Part shown: one piece after another, positions 1 through 14,775 of the stretch
Numbering within the stretch: position 1 is the first letter of the stretch
Layout: every line of letters starts with the position of its first letter
Source: Lineus longissimus
Lineage: Eukaryota > Nemertea > Pilidiophora > Heteronemertea > Lineidae
Reading direction: 5' to 3'
Length of the DNA stretch: 64,000 nt
Assembly: GCF_910592395.1 (NCBI RefSeq)
Contig: NC_088321.1
Coordinates: 1,488,001 to 1,552,000, forward strand
Notes under the pieces: model-generated
What the model was told of the DNA's origin: nothing
The model's database searches: none
What the model saw: the letters and a program-made list of their open reading frames with translations, nothing else
Made by a program: the position numbers and the translations under genes

Positions 1-3000
1 TTTGCTCTTGTCTTTAGATTTGATTACGTTGTTTTCGCGCTCGTAAGAATTCTGATGCATTTGGTTCGTTGTCTTCACTACGTATCCGTCTTGACTCTTA
101 CCGATGTACGACAATGGCTTTTCAAAAGAAGAAGAATCAATATGCTGTTTTGAAATCTGGTTTTTCTCATGTTGGTCTGCCTTTTGAGCCCCCTGCTCAT
201 CAGAATGAGCTCGTCGGCGCCTTCGGCCTCGTACCTCATCTCCCTCACCGCCGTTGCCGAGTTGCGTCTTCAGATCCGGTCGAAGCAGAGTCCCCGCTGA
301 TTGAGATTGGATAAGACGCTTGCTCCGCGAGCGAAACCTCGTAGCTTTTTTGTAGGCCTTCTTACATCGTGCTTTTTCGGTTTTTTCTCTACGTTGCATT
401 CTTCTCATGTTGTTGGTCTTCCACGTCCGAGCTCTGCCTACTAACATGTTTGCATGCTGCTTTAACTGTGCGTATCTTCTGCTCCAACGTACAGTTTTTC
501 GCCACCTCTTGTTCACGTCTGTTTGCCATCGCCGGAACCTGCTGGTCATCGCGTTTAGGAGAGCTACGCATTCTGATATGTGCTGGCGCCCTTTTGCTAG
601 TGCAGGGTCGCTTTGTATCGGAAAGTTTCTTGCAGAACTTGTTATTTCACTATTGGCATCGTTAGTCTGGCCTGTCTTTTTAACAACAACAACAACGTCA
701 GCTGCAGGTCCGCCACTTTTGATCACTGGATCCGCGCTATATCCCAATTTTACTGGTTGGATCTCCCCAGGAAGAGAAAGCAATCGTCTTCTCGTCAGAT
801 TACCAACAACATGCTCTGTAGCAATCGGGGGATTTGCCGGCACCGGTTGTTTTACCATATTCCCCTTGCTCTTATCGCCCGATCCCGATTCCTGTGACTT
901 TAGTGTGTTTATTCTCTTCCCCAAAACGTTCTTACGATGATGGAATTTCGTCCGTAAACGACTTTTGTAAGCCAACCACTTCCGATAAGCATTCTTTCTC
1001 GCCAGGTTGTACCTTTCTTGTATTCTTTTTAATCCTTCCCTTCTCCGCTGATGCGTTCGATCCATCATTTGTTTTAAAATGACATTACCAGTATCTACCG
1101 TGTCTGGTAATGCGGTCCCGACTTTCGAGGGGGTGAGGTCGGTTGACAACAGGCGTCTTCTGGTTGGGATATCAGCAACATCAATAGGCACTTGGCCTTC
1201 AAATCCAGTTGAACCTTTGGCCAACTCCCTTGCTTTTTGCAATTTCACGTATCGTTCCATCAATTTGTCATATTCTTGTCGTCTTTTTCTCTGTAACGCA
1301 ATTAGTTGCCTCTTCCATTTATTGTGCATATTCGTTTTCCATTCACGGTATTTGTCCTGTATCTTTTTAATATTATCCTTCCATTGCGGTCCAATTGTTT
1401 TTTTCCTCCACTTTTCGAATGTTTTCATGGTGTCAGAAGTCTTTCGCTTCTTGACCGCCTGTGTATCAGCTGCGCTTCCCGGTACACTTTTGGTCACTGG
1501 ATCTGAACTATTTCCCGATCTTACTGGTTGGACCTCCCAAGGAAGAGAAAGCAATCGTCTTGTCGGCGGGTTACCAACAACATACTCTGTAGCCACCGGG
1601 GGATTTGCCGATACTGATTTTCTTACCATTTTCCCCTTGCCCTTATTGCCCGACTGTGAGGCCTTAGACTTTAGCGTGTTGAACCTCTTCATCAAAAGGT
1701 TCTTACGATGATGGAATTTCGTCCGTAAATGACTTTTGTAAGCCAACCATTTCCGATAAGCATTCTTTCTCGCCAGGTTGTACCTTTCTTGTATTCTTTT
1801 TAATCCTTCCCTTCTCCGCTGATGCATTCGATCCATCAGTTGTTTTAAAATGACATTACCAGTATCTGCCGTGTCTGGTAATGCGGTCCCGTCTTTCGAG
1901 GGGGTGAGGTCGGTTGACAACAGGCGTCTTCTGGTTTGGATATCAGCAACATCAAAAGGCACTTGGCCTTCAAATCCAGTTGAACCTTTGGCCAACTCCC
2001 TTGCTTTTTGCAATTTCACGTATCGTTTCATCAATTTGTCATATTCTTGTCGTCTTTTTCTCTGTAACGCAATTAGTTGCCTCTTCCATTCATTGTGTAT
2101 TTTCGTTTTCCATTCACGGTATTTGTCCTGTATCTTTTTAATATTATCCTTCCATTGCGGTCCAATTGTTTTTTTCCTCCACTTTTCGAATGTTTTCATA
2201 GTGTCAGAAGTCTTTCCCTTCTTGACCGCCTGTGCATCAGCTGCGCTCGCCGGTACACTTTTGGTCACTGGATCTGAACTATTTCCCGATCTTACTGGTT
2301 GGACCTCCCAAGGAAGAGAAAGCAATCGTCTTGTCGGCGGGTTACCAACAACGTACTCTGTAGCCACCGGGGGATTTGCCGATACTGATTTTCTTACCAT
2401 TTTCCCCTTGCCCTTATTGCCCGACTGTGAGGCCTTAGACTTTAGCGTGTTGAACCTCTTCCTCAAAAGGTTTTTACGATGATGGAATTTCGTCCGTAAA
2501 TGACTTTTGTAAGCCAACCACTTCCGATAAGCATTCTTTCTCGCCAGGTTGTACCTTTCTTGTATTCTTTTTAATCCTTCCCTTCTCCGCTGATGCGTTC
2601 GATCCATCATTTGTTTTAAAATGACATTACCAGTATCTGTCGTGTCTGGTAATGCGGTCCCGACTTTCGAGGGAGTAAGGCTGGCGGACAGCAGGCGTCT
2701 TCTGGTAGGAATATCTGCAACATCAAGAGGCACTTGGCCTTCAAATCCAGTTGAACCAGTCATGACTGGTGGCGCTGCAACAGCGGAAGCCTCAGAAATT
2801 CTTGGTTTCAGTAAGTCATTTTTACCTTGGCTCTGTAATTCGCCGCTGGGGTCAATCACCACTCGTTGCAAGACTTGGGGCTCTGGTACTCTAGACTTGA
2901 GAATAACTGGATGTTCCTGTCCATCCTCTTGATAAACGTAAGAATTCGGAAGGCTTGGCTTGACAAAACTCGTTTGACTTTGTAAACCGGCACTGGGAGC

Positions 3001-6000
3001 CCTGCCGATCACCAAATTAGAACCCAGTGTCTTCGGTAGCTCTGCCTTCTCTACAGACTGACCTAATATATTGACAGTGCCACTTGGCTCATTCCCTGAC
3101 ACTGACAAAGTGGGTGTGTTCGGAATGCCCGGATTTATCAGTTTCACCTGAGGTTGTTGCTGCTGGACAACGCGGCGCAAATCCACAGCGCCAGCTGAAT
3201 CGGACTCCGAGTGTTTTTGTCGGACATGTTTTAGTTTCTTTTCCATTTTTTTTTCTTTTACCAACTCCCTTGCTCTTTGCAATTTCACGTATCGTTCCCT
3301 TAAATTGTCATATTCTTGTCGTCTTTTTTCCTGTAACGCAATTAGTTCCCTCTTCCATTTATTGTACTTTTTCGTTTTCCATTCATGGAATACGTCCTTT
3401 ATCTTTTTAATTTGATCATACCACTGCGGTCCAATTGTTTTTTTCCTCCACTTTTCGAACGTTTTTTTGGGGTCAGAAGTATTGACCTTCTTGACCGCCT
3501 GTGTTACAACTGCACCTGCCGGTATACTTTTAACTTTGACTTCGCTGCCAGTGCCAGTATGTGGTGCAATCCTGTCCACCGAAGTCGCACCTGCGCCACT
3601 GTTAACAGCAACCATGTTAGTGGCAGGAACCATTTGGACAATTCCGTTTTGACCTGTTTTTGTTATAATTGAACTCTGTGGCATACTCGCTCCGATGACT
3701 TCACTGCCAGTGCCAGTGTCCATCGCAACCAGGTTGCCAGTGCGACTCACATGACCTCCGCCATGATCTATCGGCGAAACAAGTGCCTTTGCCGGAATTT
3801 CATTTGCCGCCTTGACAACAACTGCGCCAGCAACTTGACTTTCCGGAAATCGTATGTCAGGATGAACAGTTTTGGTAACGACTGCGTTAGCCACTGATTT
3901 TTCAGGAAGGACTCCGTTAGCGTTTCCCGACTTGGTAACAACTGTGTCGATGATTGGACTTCCCGGGAGGAGTCCGTTCGCACTAGCGGTTTTGGCAACG
4001 ATCGTGTCAGCAACTTGACTTTCAGGAAGGATGATGTTTTTATCACCTGGCTTGGCAATTACCGCTACAGGACTTTCAGGAAATACTCTGTTTGCCGTTT
4101 TGGGCACAACGGCATCTACCACTTGGCTCTCCGGAAGGGATAAGGGTAGATTAGGAGTTTTTGTATTGACTGCAGCAACCACCGGACTCTTCAGAATGAC
4201 TCTGTGAGGATCAGCAGATTTAGTAACGACTGAGTTAGCCACCGGAGTTTCAGGAATGACTATGTTTGTGTTAGCATGTGCCGTCTTCGTAACAACAGTG
4301 TCAGCCACTGGACTCACTGCAAGGATCATGTTGCTATTAGACATCTTTGTGGCAACTGCACCGGCCGCTGGACTTTCAAGAACGACCGTCTTCTCATTAG
4401 CAAAGTTGGAAAGAACAGGGTTCGCTGCTGGACTTTCTGGAAGGACTCGGTATGCACTGCCTGCACCTGCCACAACTGTGTTCGCGGCAGTACTTTCGGG
4501 AACGACACCGGGTGCAATTTGTGTTTTGTAGACAACCGTTCGAGCAGCGGGACTCTGACCTTTGACCTCTTGGTGTAGGCCGGTGTTTGCAAACTTTCCG
4601 ACTGTTGCACCGCTGTTGTTGTCAATTTGTTTTAGAATAGCTGCAGCTTCAGGCGGGGAAAGTTCCTTGTCACCTATCGAGCTTTCGACATTTACTTTCC
4701 CAACATCATCGTCGTCAAGATAATCAGCATCATCGTCATCATCATTCTCAGCATCCCGTTTCCTTCTCCCGTCTTCAGAATCCCAAGGTCCATGCAGGTC
4801 CGAATCATCATCCGACCAAGAATCCCCCAGAGGCTGCAGTTCCGCAAGAGAGTCAAATGCAACATTATCTTCACCTTCCACATTCTCAGCATCCCGTCTC
4901 CTTCTCCCGTCTTCAGAATCCCAAGGTCCGTGCAGGTCCGAATCATCATCCGACCAGGAATCTCCCAGAAACTGCATATCCGCAAGAGAGTCAACTGTGA
5001 CATCATCATCTTCCTCGGTCGGACTCCGTTTTCTTCTATCATAAACCCCGGGGTCGCTTGGTTCATTGGGGTCTGAAGGGTCTATGGGGTCTTCTGCGGG
5101 TACTTTGTTTTGTACACGTTCTACACTGATAGCATCACCATAGTCAGTTTTTGTCCAGCCCTGGGCTTCACTGGGGTCAAGAGGGTTCGAATCAGACAAC
5201 TTCGTCACCACGTCATGGTCATCATAATCATCATCATTATCGGGACTTCGTTTTTCTCTTTCATCATCCCACGGGTCAGAAGGTTTGGACGGAAGTTCTA
5301 ACTGATTCAGCCACTCCATTACGCCATCACGACCACTATCCTTACCGATAAAGTCGTCATCATTATCATCATCTGGACTACGTTTCTCTCTGTCATCCAC
5401 CCATGGATCAACAGGTTCGGAAGGGTCTGGCATATTTTTAGCAAACCAATGACTTCCCATATACTTTTGACCCTTTTCAGCTTCATCGACATCATCATCA
5501 TCGTCGTCGTCGCCTTTATCATCATCTGCATCCCGTCTCCATCTACCAATTTCACCCGGATCGCTGGGTTCGCCCGGCTCCAGCTCATCCAAATCGTTAT
5601 CATTCTCAAACCCAATGTGACCGTCTCCACCGTCACTTAACCCGTTGTCCTTTGAATCATCCGGTGTGTCTACGTCATCACCTTCCGCGCCGCCGTCTAA
5701 TCCTTTTCTCTTGAAATCAGCTAACTCCCATGAGTCATCTCGACTTCCTACGTGAACGTCATCATCTCCAGCGACACCATCTGGTTTATTTCCTTTGTAA
5801 TCTGCCTGATTCCGCGAGCCTATGTCATCATCTGCCATGTCACCATCTGCTCCGGGGTCAGATTCCGTTCCGGGGTCCATCACACTCACTTGAACCTCCT
5901 CAGTTTTTTTCTCATCAACATCCGTGTCGCCATTTTGTCCAGATGGATTCACCGTTCTCGGTGGGGTGTCCGGGTCAATCACGCCTACATGTACGGCCAT

Positions 6001-7731
6001 TGGTGCTTCATTTAAAACAATGCTAGGGGGAACCACATGGCTTGTTGCTGTCCGTGGTAGAGTGACGTCAACTTGTCTAGCGGAAGTTTCCGTCATCGGC
6101 GGGGTTTCCGCGTCCATCACGACCACGTTCACAGGTTTTTCTTTTGATATACTGCTCAGGGGAACCACAGGTGTTGTTTCTATCTGAGGTAGAGTCTTTC
6201 GAACGATCGTGCCCGGGGGCACCACAGGTGTTGTTTCTATCTGAGGTAGAGTCTTTCGAACGATCTTGCCCGGGGGCACCACAGGTGTGGTTTCTATCTG
6301 AGGTAGAGTCTTTCGAACGGTCGTGCTCGGTTTTGTCACATTCGGTGTACCCGGATAATATTTCTGAAAGATTAATAAGTATCGTTTTAGTTTTAGTAAA
6401 ATATCTGTTTCCTGTACAATGAGCGACGGAGGCAGGAAACAGCACGGTTTTTACCCGCGTGAGGTTAATTTCGACGTAACCTATTTCCAATTATTCGAGG
6501 GATTATTTTAGGGGTGCGGAATAGTTTCAAAGATCTCGATGTAACTCATCTCGCAGCAAATCTGCAATATACATGTAATTGTACTGTTGCGCGAGACAAA
6601 GGGTGTTACAGTTAGTTCTGAACAATTCGGCGCACTGCATACAAGCGTACAGTGCTATACATGCCGGAAGAAGAGGAAATTGGGCGTATTCATTTGTTAT
6701 GCAGGATACGTCAACACCACCGGGCAGGTTTTTGTATCGGCTACACCACGGTAGCATTAAATAGTGCACTAGTTCACCCCAAATGACAAAGAATGAGGCC
6801 TCTGGACTGTTGCTCCAGTCTGTATAGCATTGTATGCTTGTGACGCGCTTCTCCTTAGTGCTGTTTTACCTCTGGGATGCATAATCCATAGTCTGTTCTC
6901 AGTCCTGGTTCATGGTAACAGATATGGTCCTTTAGCTTGCAATCAGAGTGTTGGAAACAGAGGTGAATGGCAAGCGATTGCTGAAAGACCAACGGAATTA
7001 TTATAGTTGGCTTCGGAAGTAATGTGACCTGCAAACGAGCGATCTTTATTGCAGCGACCTGCAATGATAACAGCTCGGGACAAAAATCTCTCGTTTGCGA
7101 GATCATCGCAAGATTCTGCAACAAGAATGCGACCTACAATAAATATTTTAAAACACACGAATTGCCGTTATGCCTTACGGGCTCACTAAGTCCTCTTCCC
7201 CCCAAGAGGGCACATAAGGCTTCCATCTTCAGTCTCCACCCTGTACGGCCCTTGCAGTTATAGCAATCTAAGTTAAATCCCCCCCCCCAAAAAAGGGGTT
7301 TTTGTCCCTATATATATACATGTATATGCTACTGTGTAGTGGCTGATTAAGGTACTAGTAAAGGGCGCTATAGAGACCATGATCAATATCTCAGAGAGCA
7401 CATGATATAATTTCATTATATTGGTCCCGAACGCACTCCTCTTTTACCCGCAGACAAAAAAAATCATCAGTCATCGCGCAGCGATTTTTTGCAGGTCGCA
7501 GCGATAAAAAATTTCATTGCGGCACCCAAACGCGGGCGTTTTTTTTAAATTTTAATGTGAATAATAACTGAAACATACCTCAGCAATCGGCTTATTACTC
7601 GCAATGCTGTCGTCGTCATCATCATTGATATGGCCATCATTTCCTCCAGGATACCCGCGAGGAACCGCTCCAGGCAAAGTTACAAACAAAAAACATGTCA
7701 ACCTGGCCAGTATCTTTAAAGATAAGACCAT
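1..7731 (-). CDS. Giant secreted acidic/basic repeat polyprotein (partial, novel family)
   Basis: Exon 1 (7579-7731) encodes 51 residues: a signal peptide starting MVLSLKILARL, then a short acidic stretch. It ends GAG|GTATGT. Exon 2 (1-6363) follows an acceptor ending ATCTTTCAG, joins in phase 0 and has no stop down to base 1, giving 2172 visible residues with the C-terminus off the window. Order: three 19-aa repeats (VRKTLPQIETTPVVPPG, about 65-122); an Asp/Glu-rich block (about 212-609) with six R-x-K/R-R sites (RWRR, REKR twice, RRKR, RRRR, RRKR); about a dozen roughly 20-aa SPVADTVVTK-like repeats (about 625-912); a basic helical module; three copies (the last partial) of a 257-aa repeat carrying Trp/Lys/Arg-rich helices and TRRRLLS or TRRLLS motifs. 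It is almost free of Cys. I recognise no family. A furin-processed, charge-block matrix, adhesive or mineral-associated protein is an inference. Confidence 0.8.
640..2755 (-). repeat. 771-bp (257-codon) in-frame coding tandem repeat, three copies
   Basis: The block recurs with a 771-bp period; the same landmark begins at 1079, 1850 and 2621. Since 771 is divisible by 3 the reading frame is kept. Each unit encodes the TRRRLLS/TRRLLS motifs and two related basic helices, one centred on IQERYNLARKNAYRKW and one on IQDKYREWKTK. The copy nearest base 1 is the most diverged and loses its second helix. The first two full copies differ at few bases, so duplication or homogenisation is recent. Confidence 0.9.
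4690..5880 (-). other. Acidic block with six furin-type cleavage sites
   Basis: This Asp/Glu-rich segment is divided by basic tetrads at 5533-5544 (RWRR), 5380-5391 (REKR), 5248-5259 (REKR), 5026-5037 (RRKR), 4894-4905 (RRRR) and 4756-4767 (RRKR). Each fits the R-x-K/R-R furin consensus. Four of the sites follow a Ser-Asp-Pro or Asp-Pro-Trp motif. The last two units are near copies containing DSWSDDDSDLHGPWDSEDG. In a secreted protein this arrangement suggests cleavage into acidic peptides of roughly 40-70 residues. Confidence 0.75.
6150..6320 (-). repeat. 57-bp coding repeat (19 aa, three copies)
   Basis: Three tandem 57-bp units encode V-R-K-T-L-P-Q-I-E-T-T-P-V-V-P-P-G-x-I. They differ at only a few bases and sit close to the start of exon 2 of the giant polyprotein. 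Confidence 0.85.
6364..7578 (-). other. Intron 1 of the giant polyprotein gene
   Basis: The donor is GAG|GTATGT and the acceptor ATTAATCTTTCAG|AAA, with a plausible branch-point sequence TTACTAAAAC upstream. Inside I see only a short C run and a TA/CATG-rich stretch near 7270-7325. No other gene is evident. Confidence 0.7.
7579..7731 (-). CDS. Signal-peptide exon of the giant polyprotein
   Basis: The ATG lies at 7729-7731, in the context CAAAATGG. The 51 codons give a hydrophobic core (ARLTCFLFVTLPGAV), a likely cleavage after it, and then an Asp run. The exon closes with GAG|GTATGT in phase 0, matching the phase of the exon at 6363. A reading frame extends upstream of the ATG, but the hydrophobic leader fits this start best. 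No clear promoter was identified; an AT-rich TATATTTT lies just upstream on the minus strand. Confidence 0.75.
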
Positions 7732-10210
7732 TTTGGACACAGTTAAGTTTGTATCAAAATATATCTTGATTGAGTGGTAAAATGCGGATAAAACGGTCAA
7801 AATGTCGCCATTTTTTACTGCATTTCCATGTTGAATTTTACGTCAAGCATGTGGTGACGTCACACACGACGTCCAGACTCTGTTGCGACCAAGCACCTGC
7901 AAAAGGACGTTACGTCACGGCGGTTCGACTCGGAGTGACGTCATTGATGGTCAATGTTATATCCAATCCGTGTTAGCAGGTCATGTGGTCCCCATCCCCA
8001 GAGGTAGTATTTGATGCGTCGCGGTCAAACATTGACAATTTAACTGCTAAAAGGCTTAAAAAATTAATGGTGTTCTTGTCTCTTATAGGCCTAAGCCTTT
8101 TCCCAGTTAAATCGGTGCTACATCTACATTCTGATAAGCATGTGGTGACGTCACACACGACGTCCAGACTCTGTCATCAGTTTTAGGGTGTGTCTTCTCG
8201 AAGTAAAAGCGGATTTCTCAGCTAAAGTACATATAAAGTCTTTTGACAAGTCGAGACGCTGTATCGACTCGATTGTATCGAGGGGGGCATTTGTTACTGT
8301 TACACCGGTACTCGCTCTCTTTTCGAAAGGACAATAATGTCAACCCCTGTTCTTGACTAAAATCACGGGGCTTCTTGACAATCTGGGATCAAAGTTTTAA
8401 AGCATTTCATAAATCTCAAGTACAATGTACTTACTATTTTCCTAAAACACTTACAACTTTTAACTGAGAGCCATTATAATTATGATATAGCCTATGCGAA
8501 TATAGGCGAAATCTATTTTGCGGAATGTAGAAATTAAGGAATTCGCAGGCACAAGGAATCATTTTCCAATCATGACGTATTCAGCTACTTAAAGCGAACT
8601 AAGTACGGGTAATACATTGCTTTTCCCGCGCCTCCATCGTTTCATAGCAATTGATGCATCATCAAGTCCCACGTGAGTTTCTGAATGGAACCCGATTCGA
8701 GGCCCTATTGTTCACATCTCCATATTGGAGAGGGTGTACTCAAAGAGGTGTTCGCATTGGGAGGTACGTGATCTGCTCCACACAGATCCAAAATGGCGGC
8801 CTTGTAAACAGTCACGTGACGTCGTAGTTATACGACTGCGCGGGAGGTTGGGATCGCTGCTGAAAAGTAGGCCAAATAGCAGCGTGATTTCAATCAGATA
8901 AAGCCGGCTTCACGTTTCCTTTTCTAACGCACCAAAGCTCATAGGCCAGAGTCACTTATCGAACCCAAACTCTGACCCAATTAAATCATGTGCCACACTT
9001 GTCACTGTTCCATATATATCCTTAAAGGCCTACACCTTTCGCTTGAAAATTGTGAATTTAACTTGAATTTGAAAATGTCCAATTCTGTACGTACGTATAC
9101 ACTGAATATATTTCAACAACGGCGTTGTGTAGACGGTCATACAAAAACGTAAATGCCAATTTTCGACGCATTTGCTTGTATAATAGCTGCACTACGGCAT
9201 TACTTATTTCTGTTTACCTGTGACACTGGAAAATACAGTGAACACGAATGCCGAGTGCCTTTAATAGAAATTGCGTATAAAAGTTCCTCGTAAGTTTTGA
9301 TACCGGCATTTTCTTGTGAAGAGTGAAACAAGTTGGAAAGAGAAGGCCCACGAAGCGAGACCTGGTTCATCAGAGTTTGCATCCCTTTCCTCAAGTAGTT
9401 GTCGAAGGTAAGTCAAATAGTGAGGTTTAGCAGCGCGTATTATTACGTCAATTACGTCACTCAATTTCTCTGGTTTTTCTGTCTTGTCTCGATACACTGC
9501 ATTCCTATTCTATACATGTATTGTTGTAGTAGGCCGTTATAGTACTGTAGAACCTCTCTATTAATGACACCCTTGGTACTGACAAGTCCTTTATAGAGAG
9601 GTGTCCTGATTAGAGAGGTCAAATTGGATGGAAACAACCAATTTGGGACCAAACCTGGTGTCCTTAATAGAGAGGTTTTCCTTAATAGTGAGGTTGTCCT
9701 TAGTAGAGAGGTGTCCGCTAAGGGAGGTTCCACCGCACTCTGCGTCTTTAAAAAAACATTTATGAACTTTTTGCCAGGAATTGTAACGGATTTGTAAAGA
9801 TATATAGGGTAGGACTGCATTCATGCATATCATGAATATATACATGAACTATTCATTCATCTAATGACTGCTAGAGTGATTTACTTCATGAAGTTTCAAA
9901 GTTTTGTGCAAATAATTTATAAGTCAAGTCACTTTATGTTGATACTGGTACAATGTATTTTGAAGCACTCTCTCTAATGTTATTTGAGGCCAATATACAT
10001 GTACATGCGAGGTATAAACGCAATCAATTAATTGGCTATTGTTCTGAGGTTGAGGATGTCAGTCCTTCAGATGGGTCAATGTGTCACTCTTAAAGGCCTA
10101 TACTGCTTTCATGAGATGCCTCTGCCGACATTGAAAGTACATTAGGTGTTGTCGTCGTCGTCGTTGTTGTTATTCAGAGCAAAAGATTGAGACTATATTG
10201 TCTTTTCCAG
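7732..10210. other. Intergenic: duplicated CRE-like segment, promoter-like DNA, one MITE
   Basis: This lies between the divergent polyprotein and cathepsin genes. A 40-bp stretch containing GTGGTGACGTCACACACGAC occurs twice (about 7847-7887 and 8137-8175). AAAATGGCGGC and CACGTGACGTC near 8790-8820 look promoter-like. A minus-strand open stretch at 9261-9497 is protein-like but has no convincing splice sites or partners. A pogo-like MITE lies at 9545-9736, and a short GTCGTC/GTTGTT run precedes the cathepsin start. Confidence 0.4.
9545..9736. mobile_element. pogo-like MITE (TACAGTRGAACCTC family), copy 1
   Basis: Imperfect inverted ends (CTGTAGAACCTCTC and GGGAGGTTCCACCG) flank internal blocks typical of the family: ACACCCT...CTGACAAG, CCTGATTAGAGAGGTC, AACCAATTTGGGACCAAA, and short tandem repeats of TTAATAGAGAGGTTGTCC. 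It is non-autonomous and has no transposase. Confidence 0.8.
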
Positions 10211-10212
10211 CC

Positions 10213-14715
<4,503 letters not shown>

Positions 14716-14769
14716 TTATCACGCATTGCTGTAACTTTTTTGAAACATTTCAGAAATTTTGATTTGTAT

Positions 14770-14775
14770 AATAAA
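14770..14775 (+). terminator. Polyadenylation signal of cathepsin L
   Basis: AATAAA lies 55 bases after the TAA stop. This is the expected distance, and it marks the likely 3' end of the transcript. Confidence 0.75.

Noticed and set aside
1079-2482. Plus-strand frames of about 210 codons at 1079-1711 and 1850-2482
   Set aside because: They are antisense shadows of the 771-bp coding repeats of the minus-strand polyprotein, which has the signal peptide, splice sites and far longer frame.
9261-9497. Minus-strand 78-codon protein-like stretch (SDVIDVIIRAAKPHYLTYLR)
   Set aside because: Looks like real protein sequence, but no good acceptor, donor or neighbouring exon could be found, so not called as a gene.
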